A stretch of 64,000 nt of DNA from Streptomyces roseifaciens (GTDB lineage Bacteria > Actinomycetota > Actinomycetes > Streptomycetales > Streptomycetaceae), in contig NZ_LNBE01000008.1 of the NCBI RefSeq assembly GCF_001445655.1, positions 114,803 through 178,802 of the forward strand, in the 5' to 3' direction. The translations under genes were made by a program, and so were the position numbers. Positions 39,075-48,796 of the stretch are shown one piece after another; the stretch's first letter is position 1; the number at the start of each line of letters is the position of its first letter. The notes beneath the pieces are model-generated. The model saw only the letters and a list, made by a program, of their open reading frames with translations. It was not told the origin of the DNA and made no database searches.

Positions 39075-40043
39075 TCAGCTCTCCGGGTGGGCCGGCGCCA
39101 CCGCGCGGACCGTGTCGCGGACGATGTCGCGGAGCCAGCGGTGGCCGGTGTCGGCCTCGTGGCGGGGGTGCCAGGCCATGGAGACGGCGAGGGGCGGGAG
39201 GTCCAGGGGGATGTCGAAGGTCACGAGGCCGAGCGCGTCCGCGGCCGGGCGGCCGACCCGTTCCGGGACGAGGCCGACGGCGTCGCTGCCGGCGACGACG
39301 AAGAGGGCCGAGGCGAGCGTGGGGACGGTGCCGGCGACGCGCCGCCGCAGGCCGTGCGCGGCGAGGGCCTCGTCGACGGGCCCGGAGAGGCGGCCGCGCC
39401 GGGAGTCGAGGAGGTGGCTCGCGGCGGCGTAGCGGCGCAGGGTGACGGGCCCGTCGAGGAGGGGGTGGCCGGGCCGGGCGACGCCGACCATGCGGTCCGT
39501 CGTGAGGGGTTCGACGCGGATCTCGGGTTCGTTGCGGTCGATGACGCCGATCTCGAGGTCGAGGGGGCCGTCGCGGAGGGAGGGGACGCCGGCGGCGTCC
39601 TCGGCGAGGAAGCGGAGGGTGACGCCCGGGGCCTCCCGGGCGGCGCGGCCGAGGAGGGCGGCGCCGAAGGCCAGCACGGCGCTGTCGTGGGCGCTGAGGG
39701 TGAAGGCCCGCTCCAGGACGGCCGGGTCGGCGGGCGCGGCGGGGGCGAAGAGGGAGCGGGCGTCGGCGAGGACGCGGCGCACGTCGGCCCGCATGGCAAG
39801 GGCGCGCGGGGTGGGGACCATCTGGCGGCCGGCGCGGACGAGCACGGGGTCGCCGAGGGCGCGCCGGATGCGGCCGAGGGTGCGGCTCATGGCGGGGCCG
39901 GACAGGCACAGGCGCTCGGCGGCGGCCGTGACGCTCTCCTCGGCGAGGAGGGCGTCGAGGGCGACGAGCAGGTTCAGGTCGATTCTGGCCAGCTGGTCGG
40001 TCGGCGAGGCGGGGACGGGCCTCTCAGCCGCTTCTTTGCGCAT
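39075..40043 (-). CDS. LysR-family regulator
   Basis: 322 residues. The wHTH lies at about 20-80 (IDLNLLVALDALLAEESVTA, then CLSGPAMSRTLGRIRRALGDPVLVR) and the periplasmic-binding-like effector domain at about 105-310 (LTLRFLAEDAAGVPSL; MVGVARPGHPLLDG). The HTH with DLNLL and the MSRTLGRIR recognition helix resembles the NodD/ToxR-like LysR subgroup. It lies between davAB and an Lrp gene, all on the minus strand, and could regulate either unit. A pseudo-palindrome, ctttgcacgtgaaag (40065-40079), just upstream has the T-N11-A form of LysR sites. The ATG may be at or next to the transcript start, since CATACT lies seven bases before it. Confidence 0.88.
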   Translation of the reverse strand: MRKEAAERPVPASPTDQLARIDLNLLVALDALLAEESVTAAAERLCLSGPAMSRTLGRIRRALGDPVLVRAGRQMVPTPRALAMRADVRRVLADARSLFAPAAPADPAVLERAFTLSAHDSAVLAFGAALLGRAAREAPGVTLRFLAEDAAGVPSLRDGPLDLEIGVIDRNEPEIRVEPLTTDRMVGVARPGHPLLDGPVTLRRYAAASHLLDSRRGRLSGPVDEALAAHGLRRRVAGTVPTLASALFVVAGSDAVGLVPERVGRPAADALGLVTFDIPLDLPPLAVSMAWHPRHEADTGHRWLRDIVRDTVRAVAPAHPES

Positions 40044-40064
40044 GGCGCAAGTATGGCGCGCGCA

Positions 40065-40079
40065 CTTTGCACGTGAAAG
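40065..40079 (-). promoter_or_regulatory. Candidate LysR box
   Basis: ctttgcacgtgaaag, an imperfect inverted repeat centred on cacgtg, 22 bases before the LysR start codon. The location suits autoregulation. Confidence 0.45.
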
Positions 40080-40137
40080 CAAGTGAGGGTGGTCCTGGCG
40101 CCTGGGCACGCCCGTACGGTGGCGGTTGCGACGGGGC

Positions 40138-40593
40138 TCAGGAGGGGGCACCGGAGCTGAAGCGGCGCAGCAGCGGGGAGAGCACGAGCACGGACTTGGT
40201 GCGCTCGACGAAGGGCTCCCCCGCGATGCGCTCCAGCACGCGCTCGAAGTGGCGCATGTCGGAGGCGAAGACCTGCACGAGGGCGTCGGCCTCGCCGGTG
40301 ACGGTGGAGGCGGACGCCACCTCGGGGTAGCGCGAGAGGCCGCGGTGGATGGCCTCGGGCGAGGTGTTGCGGCGGCAGTAGATCTCGATGAACCCCTCGG
40401 TCTCCCAGCCGAGGGCCGCCGGGTCCACACGGACGGTGAATCCGGTGATGGCGCCTTCGGCGCGGAGCCTGTCCACGCGCCGTTTCACGGCGGGTGCCGA
40501 CAGACCGACCTCTGCGCCGATGTCGGCGTAGGAGCGCCTGGCGTCCTCGGCCAGGGCATGCACGATGCGTTCGTCGAGCTCATTCAATCGCAC
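40138..40593 (-). CDS. Lrp/AsnC-family regulator
   Basis: 151 residues from a GTG. The N-terminal HTH (about 5-50, LDERIVHALAEDARRSYADI, then LSAPAVKRRVDRLRAEG) and the C-terminal RAM ligand domain (about 65-145, EIYCRRNTSPEAIHRGL; VTGEADALVQVFASDM) are complete. Lrp-type proteins respond to amino acids and control their transport and breakdown. The setting between a LysR gene with davAB on one side and an amino acid permease on the other supports control of amino acid use. The gene is transcribed away from the permease terminator. An inverted repeat in its upstream region is a candidate autoregulatory site. Confidence 0.9.
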   Translation of the reverse strand: MRLNELDERIVHALAEDARRSYADIGAEVGLSAPAVKRRVDRLRAEGAITGFTVRVDPAALGWETEGFIEIYCRRNTSPEAIHRGLSRYPEVASASTVTGEADALVQVFASDMRHFERVLERIAGEPFVERTKSVLVLSPLLRRFSSGAPS

Positions 40594-40625
40594 GGCGGGT
40601 GAATCACATTTCTACGGGTGACCAG

Positions 40626-40647
40626 CTACTGCTACTACCAGCAGTAG
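40626..40647. promoter_or_regulatory. Inverted repeat upstream of the Lrp gene
   Basis: 8-bp arms ctactgct / agcagtag around actacc, in a locally AT-richer stretch 33 bases before the Lrp start. The size suits an Lrp-type operator. Confidence 0.45.
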
Positions 40648-40686
40648 ATCACGTACCCGGCCGTGATCCCGACACGTGTTCCCGGT

Positions 40687-40725
40687 CCGCCCGCCGGGTC
40701 CGCGGACGGCGGACCCGGCGGGCGG
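40687..40725 (-). terminator. Terminator of the permease gene
   Basis: 17-bp perfect stem (40687-40703 with 40709-40725), loop ggacg, 25 bases beyond the permease stop codon. Confidence 0.85.
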
Positions 40726-40750
40726 GATCACGGGAGTGACACGGAGAAGA

Positions 40751-42562
40751 TCACTTCTTCTTGCCGCGCGCCTTCTTCCGCGGCTTCGGCCGGCTCTTGC
40801 CGGCGGCCTTCGCGGAGGACGTGGCCCCGGACCCGGCCGCGTTGCCGGCGTTCCCGGCCTTCGCCGCCTGCTGGGCCGGAGAGGCGGCCTTCTTGGCCGT
40901 CGTGGCCCCGGTCTTCGCCCCGGACTTCGCCGCGGGCTTCGTCGCCGGCTTCGCCCCGGCCTTGGCCACGGACTTCGCCGCGGGCTTCGCACCGGCCTTC
41001 GCCTCCGCCTTGGCGGCCACCGGCTCCTTCGTCAGGACGGCCCCGGCCGCCCTGTCGACCGACAGGCGCGACCTGCGCATGCCGTAGGCGAAGTAGATCA
41101 GCAGACCGACGAGCATCCAGCCGCCGAAGACCTGCCAGGTGATGGCGTCCAGGCTGAGCATCATGTAGATGCACATGGCGAAGCCCAGCACCGGGAAGAG
41201 CAGGCCGAGCGGAATCCTCGCCGAGCCGATCGCGATGCGCACGCCCGAGAGCGGCACCTGGAAGCTGCGGTGCATGTCGGGGCGGGTGAAGCGCAGCACG
41301 ATGACGGCGACGTTCACCAGGGCGAAGGCGAAGAGCGTGCCGATGCTGGTGGCGTCGGCGAGCTGGCCGAGCGGGACCGCGGCGGCCAGGATGCCGCAGA
41401 ACAGCGAGACGATCACGGTGTTCGCCATCGGCACGCCCTTGCGGTTGACCTTGGCGAAGGCCTTGGGGACCAGACCGTCGCGGGACATCGCGAAGAGGAT
41501 GCGGGTCTGGCCGTACAGGACGGTCAGCACGACGCTCGCGATGGCGATGACGGCACCGGCGGCGAGCAGCACGGCCCAGAAGCTCTGGCCGGTGACGTCC
41601 TTCATGATCCCGGCGAGCGCGGCCTCGGAGCCCTCGAAGTCGCCCCACGGCATGGCGCCGACCGCGACGGCCGCGACCAGCACGTACAGCACCGTGACGA
41701 TCAGCAGCGACAGCATGATCGCCTTGGGCAGGTCCTTCTTGGGGTTCTTGGCCTCCTCACCGGCGGTGGAGGCGGCGTCGAAGCCGATGTAGGAGAAGAA
41801 CAGCGTGGCGCCCGCGGCGCTGACGCCGCCGAGGCCGAGCGGCATGAACGGCGCGTAGTTGCCGGCGCGGATGCCCATGAAGGCGACGGCGCAGAAGAGC
41901 AGCAGGGCCACGATCTTCACGCCGACCATGATCGTGTTGGCGCGGGCGCTCTCCTTGGCGCCACCGATCAGGAAGGCCATGCACAGCAGCACGACGAGCA
42001 GGGCGGGCAGGTTGAAGATGCCGCCGTCGGCGCCGGGCGGGTTGGCCAGGGCGGCCGGGATGGTGACGCCGATGGTGCCCTCGAGGAGCTCGTTGAGGTA
42101 CTGGCCCCAGCCGACGGCCACGGCCGCCACGGAGACGCCGTACTCCAGGATCAGGCACCAGCCGCAGACCCAGGCGATGATCTCGCCGAGGGTGGCGTAG
42201 GCGTACGAGTACGAGGAGCCGGAGACCGGGATGGTGCCGGCGAGCTCGGCGTAGGACAGGGCCGAGAACAGCGCGGTGATGCCGGCGAGCACGAAGGAGA
42301 TCACGACGGCCGGGCCGGCGTCGGGCACGGCCTCGCCGAGCACGACGAAGATGCCGGTGCCGAGCGTGGCACCGATGCTGATCATGGTCAGCTGCCACAT
42401 GCCGAGCGAGCGACGCAGGCTGCCGCCCTCGCCCTGGCCGCCCTCGGCGACCAGACGCTCGACGGGCTTGCGGCGCATCAGGCGGGCGCCGAAGCCGGTG
42501 GACTGCAGCGGGGGAAGCTGCTTGCCGCCGGTGGCAGGTGGCGCAGTGCCTTGGTCCAACAC
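40751..42562 (-). CDS. Cationic amino acid permease with histone-H1-like tail
   Basis: 603 residues from a GTG with GGAGC eight bases upstream. The transport core (about 50-490) is an APC-superfamily protein of the CAT type, with about 12-14 helices and the signature SIGATLGTGIFVVLGEA in helix 1, AELAGTIPVSGSSYSYAYAT, and FFSYIGFDAASTAGEEAKNP. CAT proteins import lysine, arginine and ornithine. The C-terminal 110 residues are unusual: an Ala/Lys/Pro-rich low-complexity tail (AAKSVAKAGAKPATKPAAKS ... RPKPRKKARGKKK) like histone H1 or the tails of actinobacterial nucleoid proteins. An upstream in-frame ATG at 42703 lacks support. The location beside the davAB and Lrp genes fits lysine uptake. 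Confidence 0.88.
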   Translation of the reverse strand: MLDQGTAPPATGGKQLPPLQSTGFGARLMRRKPVERLVAEGGQGEGGSLRRSLGMWQLTMISIGATLGTGIFVVLGEAVPDAGPAVVISFVLAGITALFSALSYAELAGTIPVSGSSYSYAYATLGEIIAWVCGWCLILEYGVSVAAVAVGWGQYLNELLEGTIGVTIPAALANPPGADGGIFNLPALLVVLLCMAFLIGGAKESARANTIMVGVKIVALLLFCAVAFMGIRAGNYAPFMPLGLGGVSAAGATLFFSYIGFDAASTAGEEAKNPKKDLPKAIMLSLLIVTVLYVLVAAVAVGAMPWGDFEGSEAALAGIMKDVTGQSFWAVLLAAGAVIAIASVVLTVLYGQTRILFAMSRDGLVPKAFAKVNRKGVPMANTVIVSLFCGILAAAVPLGQLADATSIGTLFAFALVNVAVIVLRFTRPDMHRSFQVPLSGVRIAIGSARIPLGLLFPVLGFAMCIYMMLSLDAITWQVFGGWMLVGLLIYFAYGMRRSRLSVDRAAGAVLTKEPVAAKAEAKAGAKPAAKSVAKAGAKPATKPAAKSGAKTGATTAKKAASPAQQAAKAGNAGNAAGSGATSSAKAAGKSRPKPRKKARGKKK

Positions 42563-42944
42563 GGGGTTGCTCCGTTCATGACTGCCGGTCGGGGGTACCG
42601 GTCCGGAAGCAGGGGTTCCGCGGCGGTTCCCGGGGCGCGCCGACATGGCAGAGCAATCCCGTAGCGAGGGGTACCGCCGAGCAAGCGGTACCCGCCACTC
42701 CACGTTCTGCGCAGACCCTACGAGGTCAGGGCCCGCGCTCGTAATGCACCATTCTTGCGTATGCCCGGCTGATCATTGCGTCCGGGTGGCCAGAACAGGT
42801 GATCGTTGCACGTCACGTTATGAATCGGTACATGGGGAGCAAAAAAGGGGCGCGACCCGGCGAACCGGAACACTTCCCCGGAAAACGCAAAGAAGGGGCG
42901 CAGTCCGGATCGGACCGCGCCCCTTCCTCAGGGCTGTGCGGGGA
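42563..42944. other. Upstream region of the permease and 3' region of guaB1
   Basis: The right end holds the guaB1 terminator (42892-42926). The remainder is locally AT-richer (42730-42860) and must contain the permease promoter, but I could not assign -35 and -10 elements with confidence. No gene is supported. Confidence 0.5.
42892..42926 (-). terminator. Terminator of guaB1
   Basis: Stem gaaggggcgc (42892-42901) with gcgccccttc (42917-42926), extended by an inner gtccg/cggac pair, 19 bases after the stop codon. Confidence 0.8.
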
Positions 42945-44432
<1,488 letters not shown>

Positions 44433-44587
44433 TCAGACCGGGCCGACACCGGATCGGGCTGAGGTTCCTGGACCCATCATCCACGATTTCCGGTCGCCGT
44501 GGCGAACTGGCGTCGCATTCTGTGACTTCGGCCAAGCGGCCCGGGCGCGCCCTGTGGCTTCGCCCGAGCCGCCCGGCTTGCCCGTTT

Positions 44588-45559
44588 TTACGCGGTGGCG
44601 GTGCTGGAGATCTCCACTCCGGCGAGGTCCGTGTACTGCACGCCGCGCGGCGTGCGGTGGCTGCCGACCAGCTGGTGGCTGTTGGAGCGGGCGACCGACA
44701 GGAAGTTGTCCACCACCAGCGACCGGGTGGCCCTGCGCCAGGCCACGGCGATCTTCGTCACCGGGACGGGCGCGGTGAAGCGCCGTACGGCCATGCCGTG
44801 CCGGACGAACCGCTCGGCCACCCGCCGGTCCATGACGGCCACGGCCGTGCCCCGCTCGACGAAGGCGCACACGCTCTCGTAGTCGGGCTCCTCCTGGACG
44901 ATGCGCGGGGAGACCTCGCCCCACACCTGGCCGACGATGCGGTCGTACAGCTCCGGTGCGAGCTTCCTGGGCCACATCACGAGCGGCTCCTCCTGCAGCT
45001 GCTCGCGCGTGATGCGCAGGGAGGAGGAGAGGCGGTGGCCCGAGGGGAAGACGGCCACCAGCTCCTCCTCGGCGAGGACGAAGGAGTCCACCTCGGGGCA
45101 GCGGGCCTCCTGCCGGATGAAGGCGACGTCGACCTGGCCGTCGCGCAGCATCTCGATGTTGCGGGCCGAGCAGCCGGAGTCGGTCTCCACCCGGACGGCC
45201 GGGAAGCGCTTGCGGAACTCCTCGACGATGTCCTGCTGCCCGAGGGACGCGCCGGAGAGGCTGTAGGCCAGGCCGATCGTGCCGGCCCGGCCGGTCGCGA
45301 CCTCCTGCAGGCGGGCGGTGAGGTCGTCGCAGAGGGAGAGGATCCGGTCCGCGCCCTCCACCAGCTCCCGGCCGGCCTCGGTCAGCTCGGCGCCCTTGGC
45401 CCCGCGGCCGGTGATGAGGTCGACTCCTACGTCCTTCTCCAGGGCCTTGACCTGTTGCGACAGTGCCGACTGCGTGATCCCCAGCGATTCGGCGGCCCGC
45501 CCGAAGTGGAGCTCTTTGGCGAGCACGACGAAGTATTTCAGGCGTCGCAGGTTCATCAT
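44588..45559 (-). CDS. LysR-family regulator
   Basis: 323 residues; ATG with GGGGGA ten bases upstream. Typical N-terminal wHTH (MNLRRLKYFVVLAKELHFGR, SLGITQSALSQQVKALEKDV) and effector domain (GTIGLAYSLSGASLG; VFPSGHRLSSS; late VPVTKIAVAWRR). The form resembles BenM/CatR-type regulators that respond to aromatic or dicarboxylic compounds, though the ligand cannot be read. It lies 54 bases downstream of the MFS gene on the same strand, so they may share a transcript, and next to the aromatic-pathway genes. Confidence 0.88.
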   Translation of the reverse strand: MMNLRRLKYFVVLAKELHFGRAAESLGITQSALSQQVKALEKDVGVDLITGRGAKGAELTEAGRELVEGADRILSLCDDLTARLQEVATGRAGTIGLAYSLSGASLGQQDIVEEFRKRFPAVRVETDSGCSARNIEMLRDGQVDVAFIRQEARCPEVDSFVLAEEELVAVFPSGHRLSSSLRITREQLQEEPLVMWPRKLAPELYDRIVGQVWGEVSPRIVQEEPDYESVCAFVERGTAVAVMDRRVAERFVRHGMAVRRFTAPVPVTKIAVAWRRATRSLVVDNFLSVARSNSHQLVGSHRTPRGVQYTDLAGVEISSTATA

Positions 45560-45612
45560 GTGGCCCGGATCCCCCTTTGTGGTGCTGTGTGCCGATGAGT
45601 TGGCCCCGGTCG

Positions 45613-46869
45613 TCAGGGGCGGCTGTCCACCGCTCCGGCGGACGTCTGCGGCGCCGCCGTCACCGCGGCGGCGGCGCTCGCCGCCGGGCGGGCGGCCCGC
45701 GCGCCGATCGCGAGGACGACGAGGGCGAGCACCTCGAAGCCCGCGCCGGCCAGCGGCAGTTGGCGCAGGTGGCCGGCGTCGGCGAAGAGCCCGCCGACCA
45801 CGGCCGCCGCGGTCTGCCCGATGTAGACGGCGCTGTTGTTCAGCGCCAGGAGCATGTCCCCGTTCTTGCCGCCGATGGCCAGCAGGCGGTGCTGGATGAG
45901 CGGGAAGCTCGCCCAGTGCACCAGGCCCCACACGGTGAGGCCCACCGCGGCGCCGACCACGGAGTGCAGGGCGAGGGTGAGCGCCGCGAGGACGGCGGCG
46001 AGCAGGGCGACGGTGGCGGCGAGGCCGCGGGTGGAGTCGACGCGGTCGGCGAGCCGGCCACCGCCCATGACGCCGGCGAAGCTGCCGATGCCGAACAGCA
46101 GGAGCAGCCAGGTCCGGTCCGCGTCGGCGGCGCCGCTGACCTTCTCCAGCACGGTGCCGAGGTAGGTGTAGACGACGAAGGTGCCGACGACCCACAGCGT
46201 GGTGGTCAGCATGGCGGTGGGGGCGCGCTTGATGCGCACGGCGCCCAGGCGCTCGCGGACGCCCAGGCCCGCGTTGCCCTCCACCGACGGGATGCCGGCC
46301 GCGGCGCCGAGCGCCGTGACGAGGGCGAGCAGGGCGACGAAGCCGAACGCCCAGCGCCACGAGGAGAGTTCGCCGATGGCGTTGCCGATCGGGACGCCCA
46401 GGGCGATGGCGCTGGTCATGCCCGCGTAGACGATCGCGAGGGCGCGTCCGCGCCGCTCGGGCGCGGTGATGCGGGCGGCGACGGCGGAGGCGGTGGAGGC
46501 GTAGAGCGCGGCGGAGGCACCGGCGACGACGCGGCTGAGGAGCAGCACGGCGTAGTTCGGGGCGAACGCCGAGAGGGCGTTGCCCACGGCGAAGACGATG
46601 AGCACGGCCAGCAGCAGCGTGCGCCGGTCGAGGCGGGAGGTGACGCTGGCCAGGATCGGCGCGGCGACGGCGTAGGTGATGGCGAAGACGGTCACCGTCT
46701 GGCCGGCCGCGGCCGTCGACAGGTCCAGCTCGTCGCCGAGCGCCGGCAGCAGCCCGGACACGATGAACAGGTCCGTGCCGATCGCGAACATGCCGAGGGC
46801 CAGGAGCCAGACCTTCGCCGCGCCCGCCCACCCGCCCTTCGGCGCTTCCGCCGCTGCCTGCTGGGACAT
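45613..46869 (-). CDS. MFS drug:proton antiporter-like exporter
   Basis: 418 residues, 12 helices. DHA1-type landmarks: FAIGTDLFIVSGLLPALGDEL in helix 1, SRLDRRTLLLAVL in the loop after helix 2, and motif C-like GVPIGNAIGELSSWRWAFG in helix 5. These proteins export small lipophilic compounds, often the products of the cluster they sit in. The ATG has GAGAGAGG upstream. Its promoter region is shared with the divergent CGNR gene and contains two overlapping inverted repeats, so the CGNR protein or another regulator probably controls it. Confidence 0.88.
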   Translation of the reverse strand: MSQQAAAEAPKGGWAGAAKVWLLALGMFAIGTDLFIVSGLLPALGDELDLSTAAAGQTVTVFAITYAVAAPILASVTSRLDRRTLLLAVLIVFAVGNALSAFAPNYAVLLLSRVVAGASAALYASTASAVAARITAPERRGRALAIVYAGMTSAIALGVPIGNAIGELSSWRWAFGFVALLALVTALGAAAGIPSVEGNAGLGVRERLGAVRIKRAPTAMLTTTLWVVGTFVVYTYLGTVLEKVSGAADADRTWLLLLFGIGSFAGVMGGGRLADRVDSTRGLAATVALLAAVLAALTLALHSVVGAAVGLTVWGLVHWASFPLIQHRLLAIGGKNGDMLLALNNSAVYIGQTAAAVVGGLFADAGHLRQLPLAGAGFEVLALVVLAIGARAARPAASAAAAVTAAPQTSAGAVDSRP

Positions 46870-46892
46870 CGCACAACCTCTCTCCCGGTTGC

Positions 46893-46926
46893 TAACCGGT
46901 AGTACGGTTACTCGGTCCGGGTAACC
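46893..46926. promoter_or_regulatory. Overlapping inverted repeats in the MFS/CGNR divergent promoter
   Basis: First repeat taaccg-gtagta-cggtta (46893-46910), second ggttac-N9-gtaacc (46906-46926); both perfect and sharing the cggttac centre. Together they cover most of the 69-base gap between the divergent start codons. Confidence 0.7.
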
Positions 46927-46932
46927 TATCAT
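46927..46932 (+). promoter_or_regulatory. -10 element of a leaderless CGNR transcript
   Basis: TATCAT ends seven bases before the ATG at 46939, so predicted +1 is the start codon. A -35 would fall in the inverted repeats (around acggtt, 46904-46909). Confidence 0.55.
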
Positions 46933-46938
46933 GGGGTT

Positions 46939-47541
46939 ATGGCTGTGGAACAGGTGCAAGATCGCCAAGTGCCGGAGCGCTGGGTCTGGTACGGCGGGCG
47001 GCTGAGCGTCGACTTCGTCAACACCCTCCGGGACCGCTTCAAAGGCGGCCGCGAGCTGCTGGTGGGCCCCGGCGACCTCGCCGAGTGGTTCGCCGAGGCG
47101 GGCGTCACCCCGCAGGACGTCGCCGTGGACGACGCACTGCTGCGGGAGGCGAGGGAGCTGCGCGAGGCCATCGACGCCGGGTACCGGGCGAGCGTCGCGG
47201 GCGAGCCGTTCCCCGAGGCCGCGGCCGGCACGATCAACGTGTGGCTGGCGCGCCTCGGCGAGCACCCCTCGCGCCTCGACGTGCAGGACGGCGCCGCCGT
47301 CTTCCGTACGGACACCGCGCCGTCCGACGCCCGCCGCGCGCTGTGCCGGATCGCCGTCGACGCGGCAACGCTGCTCGGCAGCGGGGACACGCGCACGCGG
47401 CTGCGCATCTGCGACGGGCACAACTGCAGCGGCCGCTTCGTCGACAAGTCGGTGGGCAAGCGGCGCCGCTGGTGCTCGATGGCCATCTGCGGAAACCGGG
47501 CGAAGGCGGCACAGCACCGCAGGGCCGCCCGGGCGCACTGA
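46939..47541 (+). CDS. CGNR zinc-finger regulator
   Basis: 200 residues. The N-terminal ABATE-type domain (about 15-140) begins with YGGRLSVDFVNTLRDR; the C-terminal CGNR finger holds the four ligands in CDGHNCSGRFVD and RRWCSMAICGNR, followed by KAAQHRRAAR. CGNR proteins are stress-type transcription regulators of Actinobacteria that often regulate an adjacent transporter. Here it is divergent from the MFS gene, with shared operators, and separated from the prephenate dehydrogenase gene by a 17-bp hairpin. Transcription looks leaderless. Confidence 0.88.
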   Translation: MAVEQVQDRQVPERWVWYGGRLSVDFVNTLRDRFKGGRELLVGPGDLAEWFAEAGVTPQDVAVDDALLREARELREAIDAGYRASVAGEPFPEAAAGTINVWLARLGEHPSRLDVQDGAAVFRTDTAPSDARRALCRIAVDAATLLGSGDTRTRLRICDGHNCSGRFVDKSVGKRRRWCSMAICGNRAKAAQHRRAARAH

Positions 47542-47557
47542 CCTCTCCCCCACGAAA

Positions 47558-47597
47558 GAGCGGGGGCGGACCGGATGAACCCGGTCCGCCCCCGCTC
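47558..47597. terminator. Bidirectional terminator, CGNR and prephenate dehydrogenase
   Basis: 17-bp perfect stem (47558-47574 with 47581-47597), loop six bases, between convergent stop codons. Confidence 0.9.
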
Positions 47598-47614
47598 GGT
47601 GTCGGTGGGGTGGC

Positions 47615-48733
47615 TTACGGCATGGCGCCGGCCAGGACCCGCCGGTCGGCCCGGGCCGCCTCGAAGCCGTCCCGTACGAGCCTGCGCAGCACTTCCTCCG
47701 CCCTGAGCGGCGCCACGCCCAGCTCCACCTCCAGCCCGGAAGCACCGCCGCTGCGCGGCGACACGTCGTCCGCCCCGATGCCGAAACCGGCCACCGAGGC
47801 GAGCATCCGCGCCAGCTCCCCCGGCCTGTCCCCCAGGGCCACCCGCAGCCGCACCGGGCCCGCGGCCTGTGCACCGCCGCGCCCCTGGATCGCGCCCATC
47901 CCGGCGATGCCGCGATCGAGGAGGTCGACCAACCGCGCAAGGCCGGGCGAGTCGTCGCCCGCGGGGGCGGCCGACAGCTCGTTGAGCGCGGCCAGCAGGT
48001 CGGAGAGGTCGGCCTGGAGCTCCCGCAGGACTCCGGCCACGGCGGCGGCGTTGGACTGCAGGATGTCCCCCCACAGACGGGCGTCGCCCGCGGCGATGCG
48101 GGTGACGTCGCGCAGCCCCTGCCCGGCGAGCCGGGCCGCCTCGCGCGGGGCGTGCTGCAGGCGCGCGGCCATGAGGCTGGCCACCACGTGCGGCACGTGC
48201 GAGGTCAGTGCCACGGCGCTGTCGTGAGCCTGGCTGCCCATCAGCACGGGCACGGCGCCGCACAGCGCGATCGTCTCCAGGGCCCGGTTGAGGGTCTCCT
48301 GCGAGGTGGCCTCCGACGGGGTGAGCACCCAGGAGCGGTCCTCGAAGAGGTCCGCCCGGGCGGCGAGCGGCCCCGACTTCTCCCGGCCGGCGAGCGGGTG
48401 GCCGCCCACGTAGGAGGAGGCGTCGGCGAGACCGGCCAGTGCGTGCCGCTCCGGCGCGGCCTTCACGCTCGCGACGTCGGTGTAGGCGCGGGCGAGGCCG
48501 CGCAGCTGCTGCTCGGCGAGGACCGGGCCGAGCCGGCCGGGCGGCACCGCGAGCACCGCCAGGTCCACCGGCCCGGCGGGGGCGGCCAGGACCCCGGCGC
48601 CCAGCGCCGCCGCGGTCCTCGCCGCCGTCTCGTCCTCGTCCATGAGGTGGACGGTCACGCCGTGGCGGCTCACCGCGAGCCCCACGGACGTGCCGATCAG
48701 TCCGGTGCCGACTACTGCCATCGTGCGAATCAC
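47615..48733 (-). CDS. tyrA: Prephenate dehydrogenase with ACT-like domain
   Basis: 372 residues from a GTG. The Rossmann NAD site is VVGTGLIGTSVGLAV; the catalytic His lies in YVGGHPLAGREKSG and the second conserved His in LTSHVPHVVA. A C-terminal ACT-like domain (about 300-365, VRLRVALGDRPGELARMLAS) would bind a feedback effector. It converts prephenate to 4-hydroxyphenylpyruvate with NAD. Streptomyces genomes normally carry tyrA elsewhere, so this is probably a dedicated second copy (not checked). It is the last gene of the run P450 - HPPD - SDR - CoA-transferase - flavoenzyme and can supply the substrate of the HPPD paralogue. Confidence 0.88.
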   Translation of the reverse strand: MIRTMAVVGTGLIGTSVGLAVSRHGVTVHLMDEDETAARTAAALGAGVLAAPAGPVDLAVLAVPPGRLGPVLAEQQLRGLARAYTDVASVKAAPERHALAGLADASSYVGGHPLAGREKSGPLAARADLFEDRSWVLTPSEATSQETLNRALETIALCGAVPVLMGSQAHDSAVALTSHVPHVVASLMAARLQHAPREAARLAGQGLRDVTRIAAGDARLWGDILQSNAAAVAGVLRELQADLSDLLAALNELSAAPAGDDSPGLARLVDLLDRGIAGMGAIQGRGGAQAAGPVRLRVALGDRPGELARMLASVAGFGIGADDVSPRSGGASGLEVELGVAPLRAEEVLRRLVRDGFEAARADRRVLAGAMP

Positions 48734-48796
48734 GCGTTCACGCCCTCTTTCGGATGGAGCCGGTGAAGCCCTGTCCGGCGCGGTGCCGCGCCCGGG

